Shown here piece by piece: positions 36,060 through 44,524 of a stretch of 64,000 nt of DNA. The stretch is from CADCTM01 sp049671305 (GTDB lineage Bacteria > Cyanobacteriota > Cyanobacteriia > Cyanobacteriales > Coleofasciculaceae). The notes beneath the pieces are model-generated. The model saw nothing but the letters and a program-made list of their open reading frames with translations, did not search any database and had not been told where the DNA came from. The stretch lies in the NCBI GenBank assembly GCA_049671305.1, contig JBATUR010000094.1, forward strand, positions 1 to 64,000. Reading direction: 5' to 3'. A program made the translations under genes and the position numbers. The number at the start of each line of letters is the position of its first letter. Within the stretch, counting starts at the first letter, position 1.

Positions 36060-37055
36060 TTAATTCCCTCCAACTCCTTGAAGCGTCGGCAAAATAAGTT
36101 CCTCAAAAGACTTCACCTCTTTCTCCAATAACCCAACATCAAACATCAACTTAGCCTGCCTCAAAACCCCCTTCGGAACCACATTATATTGCAACGCTTC
36201 ATTAGTAATCAACTTCTTAAATTGCTTCCGTGAAATCTTACTTCTCCCTTCATTTTCTAACACCTTAGCGGCTTTATCTGGTTCTTCATTCAACAGTTTT
36301 GTTGCTTTATTAACAGCCGCATACAAATCTTTAGCAAATTTTGGATACTGTTGATAAAAATCCTCTTTCATAAATAAATTAGCAGTACTAGTCTTTCCTA
36401 AAATATCAGCACTTTTCAAAATAACTCTACCTCCTGCTTCAACTTCCTTAAACTGAAAAGGAGGCGTTGTAAAATGTCCGACAATCTTCTTATTTTTTAA
36501 AGCTTGTAATCCTAGCGTATGAAGAATTTCTATCATATTTTTATCCAATGCTGCGGCATTACCTAATTCTTTTTTGGCAGCCAGGCGTAATAAAATTGCC
36601 TGAATAGAATCGCGTGAAGGTACACCTATCTTCATTCCGGGCTTAAAGTCTTTTAAACTTTTAATCTTAGAATTATTGACAACTAACCATAAATCTGTAT
36701 GATTTAAAGATGCCAGTAATTTCCAATTTATATTGTTATCCCGACCGATGAAAAAAGTATCAGTATTACCTGCAACAACTTGAAGTTGATTTGCTAAAAT
36801 TTTATCTTGAATTTTTGATTTATTTGCCAAAACTTGCCAATCAAAACTAATATTAGGAAACTGCTTCTCTAAAGTTTCTTGATGCATGACAATCATCAAA
36901 GGGGCGTAGGTGATACTAGGTTGAAAAGCGATCGCTATTTGCTCCGGCAACCGCGACTCAGCTTGCTTGTGCCAAAATGTAAAAGTTACCACCAACATTG
37001 TCAGCAACGCCAGTCCGCTTAACACAACGCTTTTTTTGAGTATCTTAAGTTTCAT
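36060..37055 (-). CDS. ABC transporter substrate-binding protein (NMT1/SsuA-like)
   Basis: A 331-residue periplasmic-binding protein with an N-terminal membrane anchor or signal sequence (about residues 8-30, no lipobox Cys). The pattern IAFQPSITYAPLMIVMHQETLEKQFP and the later SLKDFKPGMKIGVPSRDSIQAILLR are typical of the nitrate/sulfonate/taurine binding-protein group. The ligand cannot be told. No permease or ATPase gene is adjacent, so it is an orphan component. It diverges from the DUF1326/DUF2182 pair, with 173 bp between the starts. Confidence 0.88.
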   Translation of the reverse strand: MKLKILKKSVVLSGLALLTMLVVTFTFWHKQAESRLPEQIAIAFQPSITYAPLMIVMHQETLEKQFPNISFDWQVLANKSKIQDKILANQLQVVAGNTDTFFIGRDNNINWKLLASLNHTDLWLVVNNSKIKSLKDFKPGMKIGVPSRDSIQAILLRLAAKKELGNAAALDKNMIEILHTLGLQALKNKKIVGHFTTPPFQFKEVEAGGRVILKSADILGKTSTANLFMKEDFYQQYPKFAKDLYAAVNKATKLLNEEPDKAAKVLENEGRSKISRKQFKKLITNEALQYNVVPKGVLRQAKLMFDVGLLEKEVKSFEELILPTLQGVGGN

Positions 37056-37228
37056 TGCTACCTAACTGGCTAAAATTATAAAATACTTGCAATTAGAGAG
37101 ATTTTATGCAACACTCCCATTAATTTCATTAAATACATAAATCTAAGCGTTGTACAGAACTTTAAAATAATTCAAAATTAAAAGCGCTCATTGCTAATAT
37201 TGTATTTACCAACAAAGAACTAACAATT

Positions 37229-37846
37229 ATGACCACAGCAGCCAAATCCTACACATTAGAAGGACAAATTCTCGAAGCTTGTTCTTGCTTGGCACCTTGT
37301 CCTTGTTGGATTGGAGACGACCCAGACGGCGGTGCTTGTGATAGCTTTGTTGCTTATAACATAGAAAAAGGACAAGTTCTAGGAATTGATGTTTCTGGAT
37401 TAACTTTAGTTAAAATTGTTTACATTCCTGGTAATGTTTTTGCTGGAAATTGGCGTGCCGTAATTTATGTAGATGGTAAAGGTACACCAGAACAGCAACA
37501 AGCATTAATTAAAGTGTTTAATGGTGACTTGGGTGGTGCGATCGCAGATGTTGCCAAATTAGTCAGCGATGTTATAGAAACGAGAATTGCCCCCATTGAA
37601 TACCACATCACCGAAGGCAAAGGCACAATCAAAATTGGTGACGTTTTAGAAAGTGAAATGGAACCTTATCGGGGACCCGAAGGCAGACCTACAAAACTAG
37701 TTGATGCTATTTTTAGTACAATTCCTGGTTCTGTTGCTTATATTGGCAAAGCTTCCGTTCACAAAGTCAATATTCCTGAGCATAATCTTAGCTGGGAATA
37801 TAACGGACGCAACGCTATTCAAGGTTTTTTCCGCTTTGAGGAATAA
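37229..37846 (+). CDS. DUF1326 domain-containing protein
   Basis: A 205-residue soluble protein of the DUF1326 family. The family hallmark is at the N-terminus: Cys18-x-Cys20-x-x-Pro-Cys24-Pro-Cys26-Trp, followed by Cys37 in GGACDS. Clustered Cys next to Pro suggest metal or copper binding, but no activity is established. The rest is beta-rich. It is 9 bp upstream of a DUF2182 gene, a pairing seen in other bacteria, so the two probably act together. Confidence 0.92.
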   Translation: MTTAAKSYTLEGQILEACSCLAPCPCWIGDDPDGGACDSFVAYNIEKGQVLGIDVSGLTLVKIVYIPGNVFAGNWRAVIYVDGKGTPEQQQALIKVFNGDLGGAIADVAKLVSDVIETRIAPIEYHITEGKGTIKIGDVLESEMEPYRGPEGRPTKLVDAIFSTIPGSVAYIGKASVHKVNIPEHNLSWEYNGRNAIQGFFRFEE

Positions 37847-37855
37847 TTAAATATA

Positions 37856-38671
37856 GTGGAATCATCAGGGACACCATTAAAAGAAAAGTTTCGTCAATTT
37901 GTTAATAATGACTTAACCATACTTTGGGCGATCGTTTTTATCGCTTGGTTGCTAACAATTTTAGCTGCTGCTACGGGACAAGAACATTGGCTTCATCAAA
38001 GTGCTTTAATTAAACTTGACCGCATTCCCTTCTTACTTAAACTACTGCTATTTCTTGGCGCTTGGCAGGTAATGACAGCAGCAATGATGTTACCTAGCAG
38101 CTTGCCAATGGTGCGCTTATTTGTCAAAGTCAGTCGTCAACAAACCAAGCCTCAGTTAGCGCTGCTAGCCTTTTTGGGCGCTTATGCCGCCGTTTGGACA
38201 GGTTTTGCGATAATTGCCTTACTCTTTGATATTGGCTTACACTGGCTTGTACAGCATTGGCATTGGTTACATCATCATCCTTGGATTATTGCCGGTTCAA
38301 CCTTAATTTTAGCAGGTGGATTTCAATTTAGTGACCTAAAAGAACAATGTTTAAATAGTTGTCGTCATCCCCTAAGTTTTCTTACCCACCATTATCAACG
38401 TGGCTTAAAAGCTGCTTGGAATTTAGGCATTCGTCATGGTTTATATTGTCTTGGTTGTTGTTGGGCATTGATGTTAGTAATGCTTGCCGTAGGCGTGGGA
38501 CATTTCACCTGGATGATTGTACTAACAGTTGTGATGACATTAGAACGAACTTGGAAACAAGGGCGAAAAATCGTGCCAATTGTTGGTATTACTTTCTTAG
38601 TTTGGGGCGGGTTGGTGTTATTTAATCCAGGATGGTTGCCAGATTTATTAGGAGGTTATGGAGGTCATTAA
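37856..38671 (+). CDS. DUF2182 domain-containing integral membrane protein
   Basis: A 271-residue membrane protein with about seven hydrophobic segments. The conserved AWQVMTAAMMLPSSLPM motif is near residue 75. A His-rich stretch (HWLVQHWHWLHHHPWI) lies near 130-148, and a CLNSCRHPLSF segment and HGLYCLGCCWALM segment carry paired Cys. The His and Cys groups suggest metal binding or transport (inference). The start is a GTG at 37856, close behind the DUF1326 gene, so they form a two-gene operon ending at a palindrome at 38681. Confidence 0.92.
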   Translation: MESSGTPLKEKFRQFVNNDLTILWAIVFIAWLLTILAAATGQEHWLHQSALIKLDRIPFLLKLLLFLGAWQVMTAAMMLPSSLPMVRLFVKVSRQQTKPQLALLAFLGAYAAVWTGFAIIALLFDIGLHWLVQHWHWLHHHPWIIAGSTLILAGGFQFSDLKEQCLNSCRHPLSFLTHHYQRGLKAAWNLGIRHGLYCLGCCWALMLVMLAVGVGHFTWMIVLTVVMTLERTWKQGRKIVPIVGITFLVWGGLVLFNPGWLPDLLGGYGGH

Positions 38672-38680
38672 AGGAAGAGA

Positions 38681-38713
38681 AGATCCCCGACTTCTCCAAG
38701 AAGTCGGGGATCT
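38681..38713. repeat. dispersed palindrome with 15-bp arms, 3-nt loop
   Basis: AGATCCCCGACTTCT (38681-38695) is followed by CCA and then its exact complement (38699-38713). The same two 15-base arms recur at 62992 and 63046 between ctaD and ctaE with a longer spacer. It lies between the convergent DUF2182 and glycosyltransferase genes and could act as a bidirectional stem-loop, but it has no T-tract. Confidence 0.85.
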
Positions 38714-38721
38714 AAGGAAAA

Positions 38722-39912
38722 CTACAACCAAGCAACTTGTGCTAACTCATGCAAGACTCGACCATATACCCCCTCAGTTTGTTTAGCAATTTTTGCCCAA
38801 CTAAAACGATGCTCTAAATCTTCATAAGCATTATCAGTCAACCATTGAGCATAACCGGGATTTTTCAAAACTTCCAAAATACCCCAAGCTAGGGAATTAG
38901 AGTCGTTTGTCCAAGTTACAACACCAGTTTTGGTATGTCGCACCACTTCCGGAAAACCACCTGTATCGGAAACTACAACCGGCACACGCGCGGCAAAACT
39001 TTCTAATGCCACAATGCCAAAAGGTTCATACAAACTAGGGAAAACGGCACAGTCGGCAACGCTTTGGAATCGATCTAAATCCAAATCCGACATGAAACCT
39101 GTAAAATAACACTTACCGCCCAATCCTAAATTCCAAGCTTGCTGTTTTAGGTGGTCAGTATTGCCGCCACCAATAATGACAATTTTGGCATAACCGCCCA
39201 TTTCTTCCAACACCTTCGGCGCAGCATTTAGTAATACTGAAACACCTTTTTCATAAGTCATACGACCAACATAATAGACAATTTTTTCACCATCATCAGC
39301 AAAACGGCGGCGAAATTGTCCATGATCAAAATCGGGAATACGATGCTTTTTTTCAGGACGAATGCCGTTATAAACTACATCAACTTTATCCCAAGGCGTC
39401 TCTAAAGCTCGTCCCACTTCTCGGCGCATATAGTCGGTACAAACTATTACCCGCCAAGCATCAAATGCCAGCAGCTTTTCTTTGCCACAAATATAGTTTT
39501 GAGTGTCAGTACGAACACCGTTATGGCGACCAAATTCAGTTGCATGAATGGTGGCAACTAATGGAATTTTAAAAGTATGCTTAAGTGCGATCGCAGCATC
39601 TCCGACTAACCAATCATGAGCATGAATAATATCAAAAGGTCCTTCTTCTAAAAGTAGCTTGCCTCCCTGATGCCCCATGCTTTCATTTAGGTTAACAATC
39701 CAGTGAAAAAAGTCATGACTCGGCGCCACGGGGACTCGGTGAATATTTACCCCATCGACAACTTCATAAAGTGGTGCTTCGCCAAATTCCACCGTTACCA
39801 AATGAACCGAATGCCCCAACTTGACTAACTCTGGATACAACTCCGCTACATGACGCGCAATACCTCCTACAATCCGAGGCGGAAATTCCCAAGTAAGTAC
39901 CAGAATTTTCAT
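38722..39912 (-). CDS. glycosyltransferase family 4 protein
   Basis: A 396-residue GT-B fold glycosyltransferase. The N-terminal acceptor half starts MKILVLTWEFPPRIVGGIARHV and includes the donor-binding HAHDWL segment. The nucleotide-sugar half has VYYVGRMTYEKGV, VIIGGG and the E-x7-E motif EPFGIVALE at about 296-304. It resembles glycogen-synthase-like GT4 enzymes; donor and acceptor are unknown. I chose the ATG at 39912; an in-frame TTG at 39930 adds six residues. Cytosolic. It is 3' of the panC-cmk gene on the same strand, 62 bp away. Confidence 0.93.
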   Translation of the reverse strand: MKILVLTWEFPPRIVGGIARHVAELYPELVKLGHSVHLVTVEFGEAPLYEVVDGVNIHRVPVAPSHDFFHWIVNLNESMGHQGGKLLLEEGPFDIIHAHDWLVGDAAIALKHTFKIPLVATIHATEFGRHNGVRTDTQNYICGKEKLLAFDAWRVIVCTDYMRREVGRALETPWDKVDVVYNGIRPEKKHRIPDFDHGQFRRRFADDGEKIVYYVGRMTYEKGVSVLLNAAPKVLEEMGGYAKIVIIGGGNTDHLKQQAWNLGLGGKCYFTGFMSDLDLDRFQSVADCAVFPSLYEPFGIVALESFAARVPVVVSDTGGFPEVVRHTKTGVVTWTNDSNSLAWGILEVLKNPGYAQWLTDNAYEDLEHRFSWAKIAKQTEGVYGRVLHELAQVAWL

Positions 39913-39973
39913 GTGACACCATTTCCCCAAGCTTTACACAGGTCAACAAAATGAGATATTTCTTAAATTTTAT

Positions 39974-41521
39974 TTAAAAATTAGAGGAACTGACCTGTTG
40001 ATGATAAAGATTGATAATTTGCTCAGTAACTTCTGCAATACTTAAGCCATCGGTGGTAATTTCAATCGCGTTTTCAGCTTGACGCAAGGGGGCAATGGCA
40101 CGGGTACTGTCTTTGTAGTCACGCTGCTCTATATCCTGCTCTAGCTGTTCTAAACTGACACTAGGGAGTTTTTGGTCTTTTAAGTCTTGTTGGCGTCTTC
40201 TTGCCCGTTCTCTAGCTGAAGCAGTCAGGAAAACTTTTAGCTCGGCATCAGGAAAAACATGGGTGCCAATATCGCGACCTTCGGCAACGATACCACCCTT
40301 AGAACCCCAGCGCTGTTGTTGTTTGACTAATTCTTGGCGCACCGATTTTTGGGCAGCAATTGCTGAAACATTCTTTGTAACTTCTTGAGAACGAATTTCT
40401 TGGGTGATATCTACGCCATTAACCCAAACACGAGGCGGTTTTCCAGATTCTTCGTTAGTTGTCAAGCAAATTTGCGACTGACTGACTAATTCTGCGATCG
40501 CCGGTTCATCTTCAAAATCAATTCCCGCTTGCAGCACTTGCCAAGTTACGGCGCGATACATTGCCCCTGTATCCAAGTGCAGCAGTCCTAATGCTTTTGC
40601 TACCTTGCGAGTTACAGTAGATTTTCCCACACCAGCCGGACCATCAATTGCCACAATCGCTTTACGATGCTGCAGTATTACATTATCAATTAAACGAGTT
40701 GAACCGACACGAGCCGCGATCGCTAATAAACCGCCGTCCTCAATCTTCTCTAACGGCGTTAGCCTTGTTGGATGAACCAATTCTATATACTCCACCTGAA
40801 TATCTTTAACAGCAGCTAATTCTGACTTGACTACTTCAAGCAAAGTTGCACGATCGCAAGATCCCACATCATATGCTTTCTCTGCTTGCTGCAACGCTTT
40901 ATATAATACCGATGCTTGGGCTTTTTGCAATGGTGTTAAATATTGATTGCGAGACGAGAATGCTAGTCCTGAATCTTCTCGCACAATCGGGCAACCCACA
41001 ATCTCCACAGCTAAATTCAAATCAGCAACCATTTTCTTGACAATTGCCAATTGTTGTGCATCTTTTTGTCCAAAATAAGCACGTGTTGGCTGTACCAAGT
41101 TCAACAGTTTCGTTACAACCGTCGCCACACCCTGAAAGTGACCAGGGCGAGAACGTCCACACAGTACAGAAGTCATGGCGACGGGTGGGATAACCTCAGT
41201 TAAATTCTCACTAGTTTGAGCTTGTCCATACAACTCCTCTACCGTCGGCGCAAAAATAGCATCAACCCCTGCTTGTTTGCACAATAGCCTGTCCGCTGCC
41301 AAAGACTGCGGGTAGCGCTCAAAATCTTCTGTTGGTCCAAACTGCAATGGATTGACAAAAATGCTGACAATGGCGATCGCATTTTGCCGACGAGCCAGCT
41401 TAATCAAACTCAAGTGACCCTGATGCAATGCTCCCATCGTTGGGACAAAACCAACATCCTTGCCACGGCAGTGACGCTCCAAATAGCAGCGCAGTCCGGC
41501 TATTGTCGTAAACAAGCGCAT
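39974..41521 (-). CDS. panC/cmk: bifunctional pantoate--beta-alanine ligase/(d)CMP kinase
   Basis: A 515-residue fusion. Residues 1-282 are pantothenate synthetase (PanC), with the adenylate-forming motif MGALHQGHLSLI and the KMSK-like region near SSRNQYL. Residues 285-515 are cytidylate kinase (Cmk), with P-loop GPAGVGKST near 293 and DTGAMYRA. PanC makes pantothenate for coenzyme A; Cmk phosphorylates CMP and dCMP. This fusion is standard in cyanobacteria. The junction falls around RLIDNVILQHRKAIVAIDGP. A terminator of the upstream rlpA gene precedes it. Confidence 0.98.
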   Translation of the reverse strand: MRLFTTIAGLRCYLERHCRGKDVGFVPTMGALHQGHLSLIKLARRQNAIAIVSIFVNPLQFGPTEDFERYPQSLAADRLLCKQAGVDAIFAPTVEELYGQAQTSENLTEVIPPVAMTSVLCGRSRPGHFQGVATVVTKLLNLVQPTRAYFGQKDAQQLAIVKKMVADLNLAVEIVGCPIVREDSGLAFSSRNQYLTPLQKAQASVLYKALQQAEKAYDVGSCDRATLLEVVKSELAAVKDIQVEYIELVHPTRLTPLEKIEDGGLLAIAARVGSTRLIDNVILQHRKAIVAIDGPAGVGKSTVTRKVAKALGLLHLDTGAMYRAVTWQVLQAGIDFEDEPAIAELVSQSQICLTTNEESGKPPRVWVNGVDITQEIRSQEVTKNVSAIAAQKSVRQELVKQQQRWGSKGGIVAEGRDIGTHVFPDAELKVFLTASARERARRRQQDLKDQKLPSVSLEQLEQDIEQRDYKDSTRAIAPLRQAENAIEITTDGLSIAEVTEQIINLYHQQVSSSNF

Positions 41522-41563
41522 GAGATTATATGAAGTGGGATTCTAGATTGATGTTAGCAATTG

Positions 41564-41590
41564 AAAAACCATAAGCCAGTTGGCTCATGG
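41564..41590 (-). terminator. rho-independent terminator of the rlpA gene
   Basis: Read on the minus strand, CCATGAGCCA pairs with TGGCTTATGG around a 2-nt centre (41569-41590, one mismatch pair) and is followed by TTTTT (41564-41568). It separates rlpA transcription from panC-cmk. Confidence 0.75.
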
Positions 41591-41723
41591 TCTAACCCAT
41601 TGACAGATAATGCTCCACAGGTTTTTTCTCAGTCCAAAATCCCACCCTCTTTTTCTGTCTAGCGGAACTAGGTTTCCTCACAAAAAGTCAGATCAAGAGT
41701 GTTGGTAGCTCATATCAACCTAG

Positions 41724-41794
41724 CAGTAGGGGACGGCAACATCGACAGTTTAATTAGAAAGCAATTGTCAATTGTGACGCCCGCACCCCTACTG
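41724..41794. repeat. long imperfect inverted repeat, about 71 nt
   Basis: CAGTAGGGG (41724-41732) pairs with CCCCTACTG (41786-41794). Interior matches GGC/GCC and GACA/TGTC continue the fold. It sits just beyond the rlpA stop codon. Its layout resembles small mobile or REP-like elements of cyanobacteria, but I have no second copy in the window. Confidence 0.6.
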
Positions 41795-41811
41795 AAAATT
41801 AAGCAACCTAC

Positions 41812-42897
41812 TTACTTATACTCAGTGGCTACAGAGTCAGGCTTACCCAAGACATCTACACGTACAGGTGCAACTCCTGATTGCATCAAGCCTAAGACTC
41901 TTGCCGCCGCCGCCGACAGGTCAATTACTCGCCCGTAAGCATAAGGTCCCCGGTCATTAATCCGCACCACGGTTGTACGACCATTATCTAAGTTGGTCAC
42001 TCTTACCCTTGTGCCAAAGGGTAAAGTTTTGTGAGCGGCTGTCATGGCATTTTGGTTGAAAATTTCACCACTGGCGCTTTGGTTACCATTGAAACCAGGA
42101 CCGTACCAGGAAGCCATACCCGTAAATTGCACTCGAATTGGACCGATGGCAATTTGAGGGACGGCACGGGCGACGGGCATTCCGGCAACTTCCTTGAGAG
42201 GTGGAGCGTTGCCCATCAAGCGCCGCAGCCGATTTGTGGCTTGTAGGGCATCTTGAGCAGCGTTACGGGTTGTATCTGGAAGTATGGTTTGATTGTTGAT
42301 TTGAACCAATTCTTGGTTATTAACTCGGATGCTGTAGGTTTTGCTTTCTGGAAGCCAACTAACTGCAATTGCTGAAGCGGATACGTTATCTCGATTCAGT
42401 TGATTTAGCTTGGAGGCAACTGTTGCTGCCCGCCATACGGGGTCATTGGCTGAATCAGCATTTGCCATGCCATTGGGTTGTTTGGCTAGTGATGCTTCGG
42501 TTGCCTGGTAATTGGAAGCGGTTTTTTGACGGTAGTTTTCTGGATCGATTTGTCCAATTTTAATCGATTGACTCGTCTCTATTGAAGAACCTAAAAAGGT
42601 CAAGACTGGAATGTTACGAACGTAAAGTGTTGCTACTTGACGCCCCTGAAATTCGTAAGCCTGAATTTTGGCAATTACGTCTCTTTGTTGAGCCGCTATA
42701 CGACGAGACTGAGATTCCCCGACCTTAACAACCTCCGGCGGCGCAACGGTTGGTTGAGCTGAGGTTAAATTTGCTGTCCCTGATTGTGCTTTAATCTCTT
42801 GGTCAACTGCCTGATTTTGTTGGGCATAACCTGCTGTTGCCGTACCGATTGTTGCTAACAGAGTAACGACGAGGCTACTCAAAATTCGTTGATTCAT
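41812..42897 (-). CDS. RlpA-like septal ring lytic transglycosylase family protein
   Basis: A 361-residue exported protein. An N-terminal signal peptide (about 1-25, ending AGYAQ) is followed by a Gln/Thr-rich region, a middle domain, and a C-terminal double-psi beta-barrel at about 255-350. That domain has ASWYGPGFNGNQSASGE, HKTLPFGTRVRVTN and the RINDRGPYAYGRVIDLS active-site segment with the conserved Asp. RlpA proteins cleave or bind peptidoglycan lacking stem peptides. I chose the ATG at 42897, which has AAAGGA closely upstream, over a longer frame starting at 42963. Confidence 0.9.
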   Translation of the reverse strand: MNQRILSSLVVTLLATIGTATAGYAQQNQAVDQEIKAQSGTANLTSAQPTVAPPEVVKVGESQSRRIAAQQRDVIAKIQAYEFQGRQVATLYVRNIPVLTFLGSSIETSQSIKIGQIDPENYRQKTASNYQATEASLAKQPNGMANADSANDPVWRAATVASKLNQLNRDNVSASAIAVSWLPESKTYSIRVNNQELVQINNQTILPDTTRNAAQDALQATNRLRRLMGNAPPLKEVAGMPVARAVPQIAIGPIRVQFTGMASWYGPGFNGNQSASGEIFNQNAMTAAHKTLPFGTRVRVTNLDNGRTTVVRINDRGPYAYGRVIDLSAAAARVLGLMQSGVAPVRVDVLGKPDSVATEYK

Positions 42898-43319
42898 AAG
42901 TCCTTTGTTAAAAGCATTAGAGTTTGAGATTTGTCGCTTGCTGGCTGTACTGCAATAGAACATCCGTTGACTTGTTTAACTCGTACTCGTTCCGTGTTCG
43001 CTCTGTTTCATTGAACTGCAACAGACTAGCATGAAGTTTTGGGTTAGGGGATCAGGGTAATTTGGTAAATCCGGAAAATTTTATTAAAACTTCATCAAGA
43101 AATTTTCCGGAAAATCAAGTCACAGCAAGGGTTAACGTTTTTTATTTCTTTGCAAAAATTGTTGGAAAACTTAACAAAACTTAATATAAATAACCTAAGA
43201 TTTCGCACTAAGGACGGAGGGCAGACAGGCAAATTGAAGCTAACCTAATTTAGGGGATAAACGATTCCTCACTGCCACTGCTAAAATTCTGAAGAGAAAA
43301 ACCCCTAGTCGCTGTAAGA
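42898..43319. other. divergent rlpA/purM intergenic region
   Basis: This 422-bp region separates rlpA from purM. Its main feature is the 12-bp-arm inverted repeat at 43070-43111. The rest is AT-rich towards purM. No gene is seen; a minus-strand extension of the rlpA frame (to 42963) is judged untranslated. Confidence 0.5.
43070..43111. promoter_or_regulatory. inverted repeat between rlpA and purM
   Basis: TCCGGAAAATTT (43070-43081) and AAATTTTCCGGA (43100-43111) are exact complements with 18 bp between. It lies in a divergent intergenic region, about 170 bp from the rlpA start and 210 bp from the purM start. It may be an operator or a hairpin that separates the two promoters. Confidence 0.55.
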
Positions 43320-44351
43320 ATGGATTATCGAGAGGCTGGTGTTGATGTTGAAGCAGGTCGAGCGTTTGTTGATCGCATTAGTAGTTTAGTCAAAGGCACA
43401 CACCGACCAGAAGTCCTGGGCGGTTTTGGCGGTTTTAGCGGCTGTTTCCAGTTACCTGTGGGTTATCAGGAACCAGTATTAGTTTCAGGAACCGATGGCG
43501 TTGGCACAAAGCTCAAATTAGCCCAACAACTCAACTGCCATAACACCGTAGGTATTGATCTTGTCGCAATGTGTGTCAACGATGTCTTGACATCTGGGGC
43601 AGAACCGCTGTTTTTTTTGGATTATTTAGCAACTAGCTCACTCAACTCCGAACAACTGACTCAGGTAGTTGCCGGCATTGCCGACGGCTGTAAGCAGTCT
43701 GGGTGCGCCTTGCTGGGAGGAGAAACCGCAGAAATGCCAGGGTTTTATCAGCCAGGAGAATATGATTTAGCTGGGTTTTGTGTGGGAATTGTCGAAAAAA
43801 GCCAAATGCTGGACGGTTCTGCTGTAAAAGTGGGAGATATTGCGATCGCCTTATCCAGTAGCGGCGTCCACAGTAACGGCTTTAGCTTAGTCAGAAAAAT
43901 CGTTAGTCAGTCAGAAAACAATAACTGGCAAACCTGCCCAGAACTTTTAGGCGGTCGTAACTTAGGCGAAGTTTTGTTAACACCAACCAAAATTTACGTC
44001 AACCCAGTACTTCAAGCGCGACGAACCGGATTAGAAATTCATGGCATGGCACACATTACAGGCGGCGGCTTACCAGAAAACCTACCACGTTGCTTGTCCT
44101 CCGGTCAGTCAGTAAAAATTAATACAAAGAGTTGGGTAATTCCACCGATATTTGCATGGCTAGCCCAAGCTGGTCAAGTTAGCCTCAATTCCATGTTTAA
44201 CACCTTCAACATGGGCATTGGTTTCGTGCTACTTGTCCCGCCCCAAGCAGCAGAGCAAACTCTTAGCTGGTTTAAGTCACAAGAGATTGAGGCTTACCAA
44301 ATAGGCGAAGTGATCGAAGGAGATGGTCAAGTTATAGGCATACCCAAGTAA
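43320..44351 (+). CDS. purM: phosphoribosylformylglycinamidine cyclo-ligase
   Basis: PurM (AIR synthetase) closes FGAM to AIR using ATP in purine synthesis. The 343-residue protein has the MDYREAGVDVEAG start, SGTDGVGTKLKLA, the GIDLVAMCVNDVL motif and the LLGGETAEMPGFY motif, all conserved in the family. It belongs to the PurM/PurL/SelD superfamily and works as a dimer in the cytosol. Length is normal. It is followed by pgi on the same strand after 173 bp. Confidence 0.98.
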   Translation: MDYREAGVDVEAGRAFVDRISSLVKGTHRPEVLGGFGGFSGCFQLPVGYQEPVLVSGTDGVGTKLKLAQQLNCHNTVGIDLVAMCVNDVLTSGAEPLFFLDYLATSSLNSEQLTQVVAGIADGCKQSGCALLGGETAEMPGFYQPGEYDLAGFCVGIVEKSQMLDGSAVKVGDIAIALSSSGVHSNGFSLVRKIVSQSENNNWQTCPELLGGRNLGEVLLTPTKIYVNPVLQARRTGLEIHGMAHITGGGLPENLPRCLSSGQSVKINTKSWVIPPIFAWLAQAGQVSLNSMFNTFNMGIGFVLLVPPQAAEQTLSWFKSQEIEAYQIGEVIEGDGQVIGIPK

Positions 44352-44524
44352 AAAACCAGAACCCACCGCCACCTGCATTTAGTCCTCACACTTAGGCGGT
44401 AAATTAACAAACCCCAACCATTACCGCCTCAAAAACATTCAGCATTGCAGCAGCCTACAACACTACTATCTGAATCGTTAGCTTAAACTGTGATTGGTCA
44501 AAACAAGAGTTTGAGAGCGAGACT

